A DNA stretch of 64,000 nucleotides from Acidimicrobiaceae bacterium (lineage in GTDB: Bacteria > Actinomycetota > Acidimicrobiia > Acidimicrobiales > RAAP-2), in assembly GCA_027314705.1 (NCBI GenBank), contig DAHVAJ010000047.1, forward strand, positions 33,262 to 97,261, given 5' to 3'. Of this stretch, positions 9,230 to 19,716 are shown in pieces (positions within the stretch are counted from its first letter, which is position 1; each line of letters starts with the position of its first letter). A program made the translations under genes and the position numbers. The notes under the pieces were generated by a model, which saw only the letters and a list, made by a program, of their open reading frames with translations, was not told where the DNA came from and did no database searches.

Positions 9230-9793
9230 ATGGTGCTCTCCGACCGATCCATCCGCGAAGCACTCGCCTCCGGCCGGATCTCGATCGTCCCCGTCGACGA
9301 GTCGTGCATCCAGCCCTCGTCGGTCGACCTCCACGTGGACCGGTACTTCCGGCTGTTCCGCAATCACACGAGCCGCGTCATCGACGTGCGCGAGGACCAG
9401 GAAGACCTCACCGAACTGGTCGACGTGGGCGACGACCCCCTCATCCTCCACCCGGGCGAGTTCGTGCTCGGCTCGACGACGGAGAAGGTGACCCTCCCCG
9501 ACGACCTGGTGGCCCGCCTCGAGGGCAAGTCGTCCCTCGGCCGCCTCGGTCTCCTCATCCATTCCACGGCCGGCTTCGTCGATGCCGGGTGGGACGGTCA
9601 CCTGACACTCGAACTCTCCAATGTGGCCAATCTGCCCATCACCGTCTACCCGGGCATGAAGATCGGGCAGATCAGCTTCCTGCAGATGACCACGGCGGCC
9701 GAGCACCCCTACGGTTCCGAGAGCCTGGGCTCGAAGTACCAGGGCCAATGGGGCCCGACCCCCAGCCGCTACGCCGACAACTTCCGCCCGTGA
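9230..9793 (+). CDS. dcd: dCTP deaminase (dCTP to dUTP/dUMP)
   Basis: A 187-residue trimeric dUTPase-fold enzyme that makes dUTP from dCTP; actinobacterial forms often also hydrolyse it to dUMP. Seen are the [10 protein letters not shown] motif, the [16 protein letters not shown] strand, [10 protein letters not shown], and the catalytic region [21 protein letters not shown] with its conserved Glu. The C-terminal [19 protein letters not shown] tail closes over the nucleotide. It starts at ATG 9230 and is followed 71 nt later by the EtfD-like gene. Confidence 0.95.
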   Translation: MVLSDRSIREALASGRISIVPVDESCIQPSSVDLHVDRYFRLFRNHTSRVIDVREDQEDLTELVDVGDDPLILHPGEFVLGSTTEKVTLPDDLVARLEGKSSLGRLGLLIHSTAGFVDAGWDGHLTLELSNVANLPITVYPGMKIGQISFLQMTTAAEHPYGSESLGSKYQGQWGPTPSRYADNFRP

Positions 9794-9831
9794 CCGCGCA
9801 CCTGCCCCGCAGGGCCGGCCACCGGTAGCGT

Positions 9832-9857
9832 AGTTACCCAGCAGTAACTCCTAGGAG
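9832..9857 (+). promoter_or_regulatory. Inverted repeat and strong RBS before the EtfD-like gene
   Basis: AGTTAC (9832-9837) and GTAACT (9844-9849) form a perfect 6-bp inverted repeat with a 6-bp spacer. AGGAGG follows at about 9852-9857 and places the start at GTG 9865. The repeat lies in the 5' leader or promoter and could bind a dimeric regulator, for example of fatty-acid metabolism (inference). Confidence 0.4.
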
Positions 9858-9864
9858 GAACGCA

Positions 9865-11898
9865 GTGGCCGTCAGACTCGCCCTCGGACTCGGTGTGACC
9901 GTCGTGATGCTCGCCATCGCCGGACGCCGGTTCTTCTGGCTCTTCCAGCTCATCGCCTCGGGCCAGCCGGCCACGCCGAGCCGCGTCCGGGACGTGCCCG
10001 CCCGGGTCAAGGCCGAACTCGCCGAGGTCGCCGGCCAGCGGAAGCTCCTCCAGTGGACCGTCCCCGGCGTCGCCCACTTCTTCACCATGTGGGGCTTCAC
10101 GGTGCTGCTCCTCACCATCATCGAGGCCTTCGGCGCCCTCTTCCAGCGGGACTTCCACATCCCGGTCATCGGCCGGTGGGCGGCGATCGGCTTCCTCGAG
10201 GACTTCTTCGCCGTGGCCGTGCTCGTCTCCCTGGCCGTCTTCGTGGTCATCCGGGTCAGGCACTCACCCAAACGGGAGAACCGCCGGTCCCGGTTCTTCG
10301 GCTCCCACACCGGGGCGGCCTGGCTGGTCCTCCTCCTCATCTTCGGGGTGATCGCCAGCCTGCTCCTCTACCGGGCCGCCCAGGTGAACACCGGGAACTT
10401 CCCCTACGGCTGGGCCGCCTTCGCCTCCCACGCCCTCGCCAAGGCCCTCGCCCCTCTCGGCACCGGCGTGAACAGCGTCATCGAGACGACGTTCCTCGTG
10501 GTCAACATCGCCATCATCACCGGTTTCCTCGTCTTCGTCTCGTACTCGAAGCACCTGCACATCTTCCTGGCCCCCGTCAACGTGGCCACCTCCCGCCGAC
10601 CCCGGGCCCTCGGTGCGCTCGCCTCCACCCCGGACATGTCGATGGAGGACGTCGGCGACGACGACGAGGTCGTCTTCGGGGCCGGCCGCATCGAGGACTT
10701 CTCCTGGAAGCAGCTCCTCGACCTGGCCACCTGCACCGAGTGCGGTCGGTGCCAGTCGCAGTGTCCGGCCTGGAACACGGGCAAGCCCCTCTCTCCCAAG
10801 CTCTTGATCATGGACCTCCGGGACAACCTCTTCGCCAATGCCGAGCGCGTCATGGCCAAGAACCGGGCCGCCGGCCAGGAGGTCGAGAACCTCGTGGGCA
10901 CCGTCATCGATCCCGACGTCCTCTGGTCGTGCACGACCTGCGGCGCCTGTGTCGAACAGTGCCCGGTCGACATCGAGCACATCGACACCATCGTCGACAT
11001 GCGTCGTTACCAGGTCCTCATGGAGTCGGACTTCCCGAGCGAGGCCGGCCTCATGCTCCGCAACGTCGAGAACCAGGGCGATCCCTGGGGCCTCGGTGCC
11101 TCGAAGCGGACCGACTGGATCGAGTCCCTCGACTTCGAGGTCCCGGTGATCACCGGGACCATCCCCGAGGACATCGAGTACCTCTACTGGGTCGGTTGTG
11201 CCGGCGCCCTCGACGAGCGGGCCCGCAAGGGAGCCCAGGCCACGGCCCGCATGCTGCACCGGGCCGGTGTGACCTTCGGCATCCTCGGGCCGAAGGAGTC
11301 CTGCACCGGCGACCCGGTCCGCCGGCTGGGCAACGAGTACCTCTACCAGGAGCAGGCCCAGAAGAACATCGAGACCCTGACCGACGCCGGCGTGAAGAAG
11401 GTCATCGCCACCTGTCCGCACTGCTTCAACACCCTGGCCAACGAGTACCCGGGCCTGGGCGGGGACTTCGAGGTCATCCACCACAGCCAACTCCTCGACC
11501 ATCTGGTCCGGGCCGGCAGGATCACCCCCGGCGGCGGCTACGCCGGCTCGGTCACCTACCACGATCCCTGCTACCTGGGCCGCCACAACCGGGTCTTCGA
11601 TGAGCCCCGCAGCGTCATCGACGCCATTCCTGGTGCCACCCAGATCGAGATGCGGCGCTGCCGGGAGAAGGGCTTCTGCTGCGGTGCCGGTGGCGCGCGC
11701 ATGTGGCTCGAGGAGAATCTCGGCAAGCGGGTCAACATGGAACGGACCGAGGAGGCCATCGGCACCGGCGCCGACGTGGTCTCGACGGCCTGCCCGTACT
11801 GCATGATCATGCTGGACGACGCGGTGCGGGCCAACGCCAAGGAGGACGAGGTGCGCGTGCTCGACCTCTCGCAGCTCCTCGAGGAGTCCCTCGGTTAG
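9865..11898 (+). CDS. Membrane Fe-S oxidoreductase, EtfD/LutA-like (heterodisulfide reductase-related)
   Basis: A 677-residue protein. The N-terminal ~230 residues carry about five membrane segments of the NarI/DUF type (GFTVLLLTIIEAFGALF, VLVSLAVFVVI, AWLVLLLIFGVIASLLL). Then come two 4Fe-4S motifs (CTECGRCQSQCP and CTTCGACVEQCP) and two CCG domains (CPHCFNTLANEYPG, CCGAGGARMW, and a final CPYCMIMLDD). This layout matches the mycobacterial EtfD-type oxidoreductase, which passes electrons from ETF in fatty-acid beta-oxidation to menaquinone. That role is inferred from the family; no etfAB is in the window. The GTG start is set by the AGGAGG. Confidence 0.85.
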   Translation: MAVRLALGLGVTVVMLAIAGRRFFWLFQLIASGQPATPSRVRDVPARVKAELAEVAGQRKLLQWTVPGVAHFFTMWGFTVLLLTIIEAFGALFQRDFHIPVIGRWAAIGFLEDFFAVAVLVSLAVFVVIRVRHSPKRENRRSRFFGSHTGAAWLVLLLIFGVIASLLLYRAAQVNTGNFPYGWAAFASHALAKALAPLGTGVNSVIETTFLVVNIAIITGFLVFVSYSKHLHIFLAPVNVATSRRPRALGALASTPDMSMEDVGDDDEVVFGAGRIEDFSWKQLLDLATCTECGRCQSQCPAWNTGKPLSPKLLIMDLRDNLFANAERVMAKNRAAGQEVENLVGTVIDPDVLWSCTTCGACVEQCPVDIEHIDTIVDMRRYQVLMESDFPSEAGLMLRNVENQGDPWGLGASKRTDWIESLDFEVPVITGTIPEDIEYLYWVGCAGALDERARKGAQATARMLHRAGVTFGILGPKESCTGDPVRRLGNEYLYQEQAQKNIETLTDAGVKKVIATCPHCFNTLANEYPGLGGDFEVIHHSQLLDHLVRAGRITPGGGYAGSVTYHDPCYLGRHNRVFDEPRSVIDAIPGATQIEMRRCREKGFCCGAGGARMWLEENLGKRVNMERTEEAIGTGADVVSTACPYCMIMLDDAVRANAKEDEVRVLDLSQLLEESLG

Positions 11899-11989
11899 CC
11901 GGCGGCCGTGGGGAGTGCAACCGGAGAGACCCCGGCCCCGGGGGGCCCCGCCGGCGAGTGAGCGAACCGCTCCGGCAGCGGTGCTGACA

Positions 11990-12026
11990 CCCTCGGCCGC
12001 CGCGGACGGCCGCAGGCCGCCGAGGG
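11990..12026. terminator. Hairpin between convergent genes, possible bidirectional terminator
   Basis: CCCTCGGC (11990-11997) pairs with GCCGAGGG (12019-12026), with a GC-rich inner loop that can pair further. No T-run follows. It lies between the plus-strand Fe-S gene and the minus-strand cNMP gene, where a two-way terminator would be expected. Confidence 0.4.
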
Positions 12027-12042
12027 GCCGCCGCGACCGGGC

Positions 12043-12465
12043 TCAGTCGTAGGCCAGGGCGTCGGCCTCGCGCAGACGCCTGGCGATGGCGGCGAGCATC
12101 TTGCGGGCGATGGTGGGCACCGAGTCGATCAGGGTGTTGAACTGCCGCTGGGAGAGGACCAGCAGGTCCATGGGCGTCTCGGACTGGACCGACGCCGACC
12201 GGGGCCGCCGGTCGAGGAGGGCCAGCTCACCGAAGTGGTCGTTGGCCCCGAGGGTGGCCACCTTCTTGCCGCTGCGGGTCACCGCGGCGGTCCCGTCGAC
12301 GATGATGAAGAACTCCATCCCGACCCGGCCCTCCTCCACGAGGAGCTTGTCTGCCGGGACCTGGACCTCGTCGAGGGAAGCCCGGATCTTGCGCAGCTCG
12401 GCGTTGGTGCAGCCCGAGAAGAGCCAGATGGACTTGAGGTCGGTGGCCAGAGGTCCGCGTGCCAT
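12043..12465 (-). CDS. Cyclic nucleotide-binding domain protein
   Basis: A 140-residue protein that is a single cNMP-binding (CAP_ED) domain: LVEEGRVGMEFFIIVDGTAAV, then the phosphate-binding cassette FGELALLDRRPRSASV, and helices ending QFNTLIDSVPTIARKMLAAIARRL. There is no helix-turn-helix, so it is not a CRP-type regulator by itself. The Arg in RPRSASV is the usual cAMP phosphate contact. ATG at 12465. It may sense cAMP or act as a scaffold; function unknown. Confidence 0.85.
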   Translation of the reverse strand: MARGPLATDLKSIWLFSGCTNAELRKIRASLDEVQVPADKLLVEEGRVGMEFFIIVDGTAAVTRSGKKVATLGANDHFGELALLDRRPRSASVQSETPMDLLVLSQRQFNTLIDSVPTIARKMLAAIARRLREADALAYD

Positions 12466-12600
12466 GGGCCGAGGGTAGCCGCAGGTGGCAAACCGTGTCG
12501 GTCTTCCGTCGGCCCGGCCCCGACGGCCGGCACCGCCCGGACCACTGGTAGCATCCGGCGATCCAGAACCCGGTACCGCCCGGGCATGTGGGAAGGGGTC

Positions 12601-13203
12601 GTGAGGCAGATGGCCGCACCGGAGCACACGGTTCCCCTTCGCCGGGTCACGGCACCCGGGCCAGACGCCCCGGTGGGAACCCTCCGGGGCGCCGGGGTCC
12701 AGGTCGACGCCGGCCGGGTCGGCCGTGTGGCCGTGGCCGTGGCCGTGGTGGCCGTGGCCGTGACCGCCGTCGTGCTGGCGGTGGCCGGCAACCAGAAGAA
12801 CGCCGATATCACCGCCCTGCGTGACCACGGCGTTCCGGTCGAGGCGACGGTCGCCGACTGCCTGGGCCTGATGGGGGGCAGCGGCAGCAACCTGGCCGGC
12901 TTCGAGTGCACCGTCCGCTACACAGTGGACGGCCGCACGTACCACGAGGGGCTCCCCGGCAACGCGCCGGCCGTCGTCGGTACCACCGAGCGCGGGATCA
13001 CCGTGGCCTCCGACCCGGCGCTCTTCTCCACGCCGTCCGTGCTGGCCTCCGAACACGCCTCGTGGCGTGTCTACGCGGTGCCGGCCGCCCTCGTCGTCCT
13101 CCTGCTGCTGGCCACGGGGGCGATCCTGGCGGTGCGGCGCCGCAGAGGGCCGCCTCGCCCGGCCCTCGACGACCGGGTTACCCTGTCGCATGAGCGGACC
13201 TGA
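12601..13203 (+). CDS. DUF3592-like membrane protein
   Basis: About 200 residues with one transmembrane helix near residues 42-62 (VAVAVAVVAVAVTAVVLAV) and another near the C-terminus (AVPAALVVLLLLATGAILAV), with an extracytoplasmic domain between. The domain reads GVPVEATVADC, then CTVRYTVDGRTYHEGLPGN, which resembles DUF3592. The start is GTG at 12601 behind GGAAGGGG; ATG 12586 or 12610 are alternatives. A TAGCAT at about 12549 could be a -10. It overlaps the next gene by 14 nt. Function unknown. Confidence 0.65.
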   Translation: MRQMAAPEHTVPLRRVTAPGPDAPVGTLRGAGVQVDAGRVGRVAVAVAVVAVAVTAVVLAVAGNQKNADITALRDHGVPVEATVADCLGLMGGSGSNLAGFECTVRYTVDGRTYHEGLPGNAPAVVGTTERGITVASDPALFSTPSVLASEHASWRVYAVPAALVVLLLLATGAILAVRRRRGPPRPALDDRVTLSHERT

Positions 13204-13825
13204 CGACGGAGGCGCCGAGGCGCCTGATCCGGGCCGGTGGCAGCGCCTCCTCGGCTGGGCCCAGCGTCCCGCGCCGGAGGGCACGCCCGCCGGCGGGGTC
13301 GAGGAGCCGGGGACGGTCGAGGAGCTCGAGGTCGCCATTGCGCGTGCGGACGACAAGGAGCGCCTGGTGGGGCTGGTGGCCGCTCCGCTGGCCGGCATGA
13401 TCGCCGTGCTGGTCACCAGCAGCCTGATCGCCAACGACCCGAAGGCGACCACGGCCACGGGCGTCCTCAACCCGCACCACGTCAACCCCAGCCTCTACCT
13501 CGAGGTGGGTGCGGCCTCCCTGGCCCTCGCCGTGATCATGCTGGCCACGGCCTGGTTCCGCAAGCGCCTCTACCTGGGTATCGCCATGTCCCTCTACGGG
13601 CTGTCCATCTTCAACCTCCACTTCTGGGGGTTCGGGGTGCCCTTCCTCCTCGGGGGCGCCTGGTACCTCGTACGCGCCTACCGGCTCCAGCAGAAGCTGA
13701 AGCTGGCACGAGCCGGCGACACCGGCTCCCGTGGCGGCACCCGACCGGGTGCCAACAAGCGCTACACGCCGCCGACGCGCCCCCCCCGGGCCAAGCCGGG
13801 CGACGACGAGCGCAAGGCCGGCTGA
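13190..13825 (+). CDS. Hypothetical integral membrane protein
   Basis: A 211-residue protein with a polar N-terminus rich in Gly/Pro/Glu, then about four membrane segments (VGLVAAPLAGMIAVLVTS, YLEVGAASLALAVIMLATA, LYLGIAMSLYGLSIFNLHF, GVPFLLGGAWYLV) and a basic disordered tail (GANKRYTPPTRPPRAKP). I do not recognise a named family, though the pattern of a long polar tail after four helices is common in actinobacteria. ATG at 13190, overlapping the DUF3592-like gene by 14 nt, so the two are probably co-transcribed. Confidence 0.7.
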   Translation: MSGPDDGGAEAPDPGRWQRLLGWAQRPAPEGTPAGGVEEPGTVEELEVAIARADDKERLVGLVAAPLAGMIAVLVTSSLIANDPKATTATGVLNPHHVNPSLYLEVGAASLALAVIMLATAWFRKRLYLGIAMSLYGLSIFNLHFWGFGVPFLLGGAWYLVRAYRLQQKLKLARAGDTGSRGGTRPGANKRYTPPTRPPRAKPGDDERKAG

Positions 13826-13965
13826 AGCGTCCCGCCGTCGGGCCTCGAGCCCGGCACCGAGCCGTCACGTCGCACCTCCCTGCACCCCCCCGCCTCGTGG
13901 CGCGCCGCGCTCCGGAACGGCGGCCCACCCCCGCCGGATAGGCCGGAAGGGCTGTTCACACGCTG

Positions 13966-13992
13966 GTAACACTGGCGTGACCGAGCCGAAAT
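13966..13992 (+). promoter_or_regulatory. GlnR-like box upstream of amt-glnB
   Basis: GTAAC (13966-13970), six bases, GTGAC (13977-13981), six bases, GAAAT (13988-13992). The GTGAC-N6-GAAAT part fits the actinobacterial GlnR half-site pattern GTnAC-N6-GAAAC, and the first GTAAC is in phase at 11 bp. It lies about 125 nt before the ammonium transporter, a classical GlnR target. Inferred from pattern and context. Confidence 0.5.
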
Positions 13993-14115
13993 CCCCACCC
14001 TGCATTGTTGGCGGCGGCAGAGCGAACCTGTCTGCGCTCGTGGCGTTGCCGTGGCCCCGTGGCCGCAGGAGCGGAGCGGGCCATCGATGCATCAGAGGAG
14101 AGGAGCACCGAGACC

Positions 14116-15663
14116 GTGCTAACAGTCATCACGCAGGTCCCCTATCCGAGTTGGCTCAATGTCGGAGACAACACGTGGCAGCTCGTGGCCGCCACGTTCG
14201 TCGGCCTGATGAGCCTGCCCGCCCTGGCGGTCCTGTACGCCTCGCTCGTCCAGAAGAAGTGGGCGGTGAACGTGCTCGGCATGATGTTCGCCGGCTTCTC
14301 GATCGTCATGGTCTGCTGGTACCTCTACGAGTACAAGATGGGCTTCGGGCCCAACTCGTGGGGCGGCGGCGTGAAGAACGGGGTCCAGACGCAGTTGAGC
14401 GGTGTGGGGGGGTGGACGCACTTCATCGACAACCTCTGGGGCAAACCGGGCTCCATCACCAGCCCGGCGGGCGAACAGGGCCAGGCGATCTCGGCGGCCA
14501 ATACGGCGATCCCCTTCCACTTCCCGACCTCGACGCTGGCCTACTTCCAGTTCGTGTTCGCTGCCATCACCCCGCTCCTGTTCATGGGCAGCGTCCTCGG
14601 GAGGATCAAGTTCAGCGCCTGGTGCCTGCTGGTGCCGCTGTGGTCGACGTTCGTCTACAGCATCGATGCCTTCCTGCTCTGGGGTGGGGGCTACTTCGCC
14701 CAGGAGGGCGCGCTCGACTTCTCGGGCGGCTACGTGATCCACATGTCCGCCGGCGTCTCGGGCTTCGTGGCGGCATGGGTCCTCGGGCCCAGACTGCTTC
14801 GAGACAGACAGCACGCCATCCCCAACAACCTGGTGATGGCGGCAGTCGGCGCCGGCATCCTGTGGCTCGGGTGGAACGGCTTCAACGGCGGTGACCCCTA
14901 CTACGCCGGGGCCGACGCTGCAGCGGCGGTGGTCAACACCAACCTGGCGACGGCGGCCGGCGTGCTGGTGTGGGTGGCCATGGACGCCTGGTTCACCAAG
15001 GAGAAGAAGCCGACCTTCCTCGGGGCCGTGAACGGCATGATCTGCGGGCTGGTGGGGATCACACCGTCCGCCGGCTGGGTCAACGGCCAGGGGGCCATCG
15101 CCGTCGGTGTCATCTGCACCGCCGTGGTGTGGGTGGCCTGGAACTACCTCTCGAAGGTCCGCCCGTTCTCCAAGGTCGACGACGCCCTCGGGGTCATCTA
15201 CACCCACGGCATGGCCGGCCTGATCGGTGGGCTCCTGGTCGGTGTCCTCGGCGACCCGAACATGGTCGAGTACGGCTGTGGCCACCTGGACGCCGCCGGG
15301 CAGGTCGTGGCCACGACCCAGAACTCCTACGTGGCCACCTCCGCCCACTGCACGCCCTTCTCGGTGAGCGGGCTCATCTACACCGGCTCGGCCCACCAGC
15401 TGTGGGAACAGTTCCGGGCCGCGGTGTGGGTGATCCTCTGGTCGGCCGTCATCACCTTCATCCTCATGAAGCTGATCGGCCTGGTGCTCCGGGGCGCCCG
15501 CTACAAGGACGAGGTCCTCGAGGTCGGCGACCTGGCCATCCACGGCGAGGAGGCCTTCCCGGAGGCCACCCTGGCCGAGCGGGTCGGGGCCTTCTCCATG
15601 GCCGGCGTCACCTCCTCATCGGAACCATCCGAGGAGCTACCGTCCGACAGACCCGGTAGCTGA
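14116..15663 (+). CDS. amt: Ammonium transporter (Amt family)
   Basis: A 515-residue trimeric ammonium channel with about 11-12 membrane helices. Family segments are visible: LMSLPALAVLYASLVQKKWA (helix 1, a variation on the usual GLALFYGG), then DFSGGYVIHMSAGVSGFVAAWVLGPR with the conserved His region, LWLGWNGFNGGD, and INGQGA/THGMAGLIGGLLVG for the second pore His. The GTG at 14116 is preceded by AGAGGAGAGGAG; an upstream frame to 14005 lacks membrane character. It is followed 36 nt later by glnB, the standard amt-glnK pair in which PII plugs the channel. Confidence 0.93.
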   Translation: MLTVITQVPYPSWLNVGDNTWQLVAATFVGLMSLPALAVLYASLVQKKWAVNVLGMMFAGFSIVMVCWYLYEYKMGFGPNSWGGGVKNGVQTQLSGVGGWTHFIDNLWGKPGSITSPAGEQGQAISAANTAIPFHFPTSTLAYFQFVFAAITPLLFMGSVLGRIKFSAWCLLVPLWSTFVYSIDAFLLWGGGYFAQEGALDFSGGYVIHMSAGVSGFVAAWVLGPRLLRDRQHAIPNNLVMAAVGAGILWLGWNGFNGGDPYYAGADAAAAVVNTNLATAAGVLVWVAMDAWFTKEKKPTFLGAVNGMICGLVGITPSAGWVNGQGAIAVGVICTAVVWVAWNYLSKVRPFSKVDDALGVIYTHGMAGLIGGLLVGVLGDPNMVEYGCGHLDAAGQVVATTQNSYVATSAHCTPFSVSGLIYTGSAHQLWEQFRAAVWVILWSAVITFILMKLIGLVLRGARYKDEVLEVGDLAIHGEEAFPEATLAERVGAFSMAGVTSSSEPSEELPSDRPGS

Positions 15664-16056
<393 letters not shown>

Positions 16057-16096
16057 GGCCCCGCCCTCCTCCCCGGGGCTGGGGATCGGTGCCGCA

Positions 16097-16128
16097 CGAG
16101 CGGCCGGCCCCCCCCGGCCGGCCGCTCG
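16097..16128. terminator. Second hairpin between convergent glnB and gpmA
   Basis: A perfect 13-bp stem (CGAGCGGCCGGCC at 16097-16109 with its complement at 16116-16128) and a six-C loop. It lies 31 nt beyond the gpmA stop and would act in both directions for the two convergent genes. Confidence 0.65.
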
Positions 16129-16159
16129 GCGCGTCCGGGGGGCCGCCGTCGCGGCTCGG

Positions 16160-16915
16160 TCAGCCGGCCTGGCGGCGGACGGCCTCGGCTGCGGCTGCGG
16201 CTGCGGCCGGGTCGCCGAGGAACCCCTGGGCCACGACCGAGAGGTCGTCACCGAGCTCGTAGCGGAAGGGGATGCCGGTCGGGATCTCGAGGTCGACGAT
16301 GGCATCATCGTCGATGCCCTCGATGTGCTTGCGCAGGGCCCGCAGGCTGTTGCCGTGGGCCACGACGAGCACGGCCCCACCCCGACGGCCCTCGGCCAGG
16401 AGGTCGGGCACGATGGCGTCCTCCCAGTAGGGGACGGTGCGGGCCACCACGTCGGCCAGGCACTCGGTGAGGGGCAGGGCGTCGGAGGGTACGTCCCGGT
16501 AGCGAGGGTCACCCGACGGGTCGTGCTCCGTCCCGCGGGCCACGGCCGGTGGCGGGGTGGCGTAGCTGCGGCGCCACTCCCGCACCATGGCCTCGCCGTG
16601 GCGGCCGGCCGTCTCCTTCTTGTCGAGCCCCTGGAGCGCCCCGTAGTGGCGCTCGTTGAGCCGCCAGCTCCGCCGCACCGGCAGCCAGGTGCGGCCCACC
16701 ACCTCGAGGGTGAGCTGGGCGGTGCGGATGGCCCGGGTGAGGAGCGAGGTGTGCAGGACCCGCAGGTCGGGTCCCCGGTCGCCCCCGAGGAGCGCGCCGG
16801 CGGCCCGGGCCTCGTCCTCGCCCCGTGGGGAGAGGTCGACGTCGACCCAACCGGTGAAGAGGTTCTCGGCGTTCCAGCGGGACTGACCGTGGCGCAGGAG
16901 GACCAGTTCGGGCAC
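16160..16915 (-). CDS. gpmA: 2,3-bisphosphoglycerate-dependent phosphoglycerate mutase
   Basis: A 251-residue enzyme of the dPGM family that interconverts 3- and 2-phosphoglycerate in glycolysis. The phospho-acceptor His9 is in [10 protein letters not shown]; other family marks are [51 protein letters not shown] and the second catalytic His in [12 protein letters not shown] short poly-Ala run near the C-terminus comes from a CTGCGG triplet repeat. ATG at 16915; divergent from dnaK with the heat-shock operator between them. Confidence 0.94.
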   Translation of the reverse strand: MPELVLLRHGQSRWNAENLFTGWVDVDLSPRGEDEARAAGALLGGDRGPDLRVLHTSLLTRAIRTAQLTLEVVGRTWLPVRRSWRLNERHYGALQGLDKKETAGRHGEAMVREWRRSYATPPPAVARGTEHDPSGDPRYRDVPSDALPLTECLADVVARTVPYWEDAIVPDLLAEGRRGGAVLVVAHGNSLRALRKHIEGIDDDAIVDLEIPTGIPFRYELGDDLSVVAQGFLGDPAAAAAAAEAVRRQAG

Positions 16916-16971
16916 GTGGAGAGCGTATCCCCGCCGGTCCCGACGGTGATTGATTATAACGATTCAATAAA

Positions 16972-17003
16972 CTTGCATCAAGGCTACTCAACTTTGCTAT
17001 ACT
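16972..17003 (+). promoter_or_regulatory. HAIR-like HspR operator and dnaK promoter
   Basis: CTTGCAT (16972-16978), 7 bases, ACTCAAC (16986-16992) matches the HAIR consensus CTTGAGT-N7-ACTCAAG at 5 of 7 and 6 of 7 positions with the exact spacing. A TATACT at 16998-17003 is a good -10. The region is a local A/T-rich patch in otherwise GC-rich DNA. The operon it controls encodes HspR, so autoregulation is expected. Confidence 0.75.
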
Positions 17004-17181
17004 GGTCCTCGGAGTCCCGGGCGCGTCGGGGCTCCGGGACCACCCGAACCGGGGGCCGGCCGTGCGCCTGGCGGCCGGCCGGCGGGACCCGCAGAGGGAC
17101 GACCGGGCGGTAGCGCACCGGACGAGACGCACAGCAGCAACGGACCCGGGCCCGAGAGGGCCGGGAGTAGGAGGCAACAGC

Positions 17182-19017
<1,836 letters not shown>

Positions 19018-19023
19018 TCGGCG

Positions 19024-19650
19024 GTGGCGGCAGCTGACCAACCGCGCCCGGCGCCCGGCCCGGACGACATCGGTCCCTCCGGGCCCGGGCCCGGGCCCGA
19101 CGACGACGAGGTGCTCGAGGCCGAGCTCGTCGAGGAGCCGGACGCCTCCCCCGAGGAGAGCGAGGTGCTGGAGGGCGACGTGGTCGAGGTGGATCCCGTC
19201 GCCTCGGCCCTGGCCCAGCGGGACGAGTACCTGGACTCCCTGCGACGGCTCCAGGCAGAGTTCGAGAACTACAAGAAGCGCGTGGTCAAGCAGCAGGCCG
19301 ACCAGGTGGTCCGGGCGGCAACGACCCTGGTGGACAAGTTGCTGCCCGTGCTCGACGCCCTCGACCTGGCGGTCGAGCACGCGGGCGACCCCGACTCGGG
19401 CGACGCCAAGGCCCTGGTGGCCGCCTCCGGCCTGCTGCAGAGCACGCTGGCCAAGGAGGGCCTCGAGCGCATCGATCCCCAGGGCGAGGCGTTCGACCCG
19501 ACCGCCCACGAGGCCGTCGGTCACCTGCCGCCGGGCGAGGACGAGGACGCGGCCGGCCCGGGCGAACCAGTGGTGGCCCAGGTCATGCGGGCCGGTTACC
19601 GCTTCGGCGGCACGGTCATCCGGCCGGCCATGGTGACCGTCCGGGGCTAG
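19024..19650 (+). CDS. grpE: DnaK nucleotide exchange factor GrpE
   Basis: A 208-residue GrpE. A long acidic N-terminal segment (about 70 residues, rich in Glu/Asp/Pro) precedes the coiled-coil (YLDSLRRLQAEFENYKKRV) and the C-terminal beta-wing (FDPTAHEAVGHLP, then AGYRFGGTVIRPAMVTV). It releases ADP from DnaK. GTG start 6 nt after the dnaK stop. The acidic extension is typical of actinobacterial GrpE. Confidence 0.95.
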   Translation: MAAADQPRPAPGPDDIGPSGPGPGPDDDEVLEAELVEEPDASPEESEVLEGDVVEVDPVASALAQRDEYLDSLRRLQAEFENYKKRVVKQQADQVVRAATTLVDKLLPVLDALDLAVEHAGDPDSGDAKALVAASGLLQSTLAKEGLERIDPQGEAFDPTAHEAVGHLPPGEDEDAAGPGEPVVAQVMRAGYRFGGTVIRPAMVTVRG

Positions 19651-19716
19651 GGCACCGATCGGCAAGGTGGAACGAGCGACAGGACGCTGAGAGCAGCGAG
19701 CCAGAGAAGAGACACG

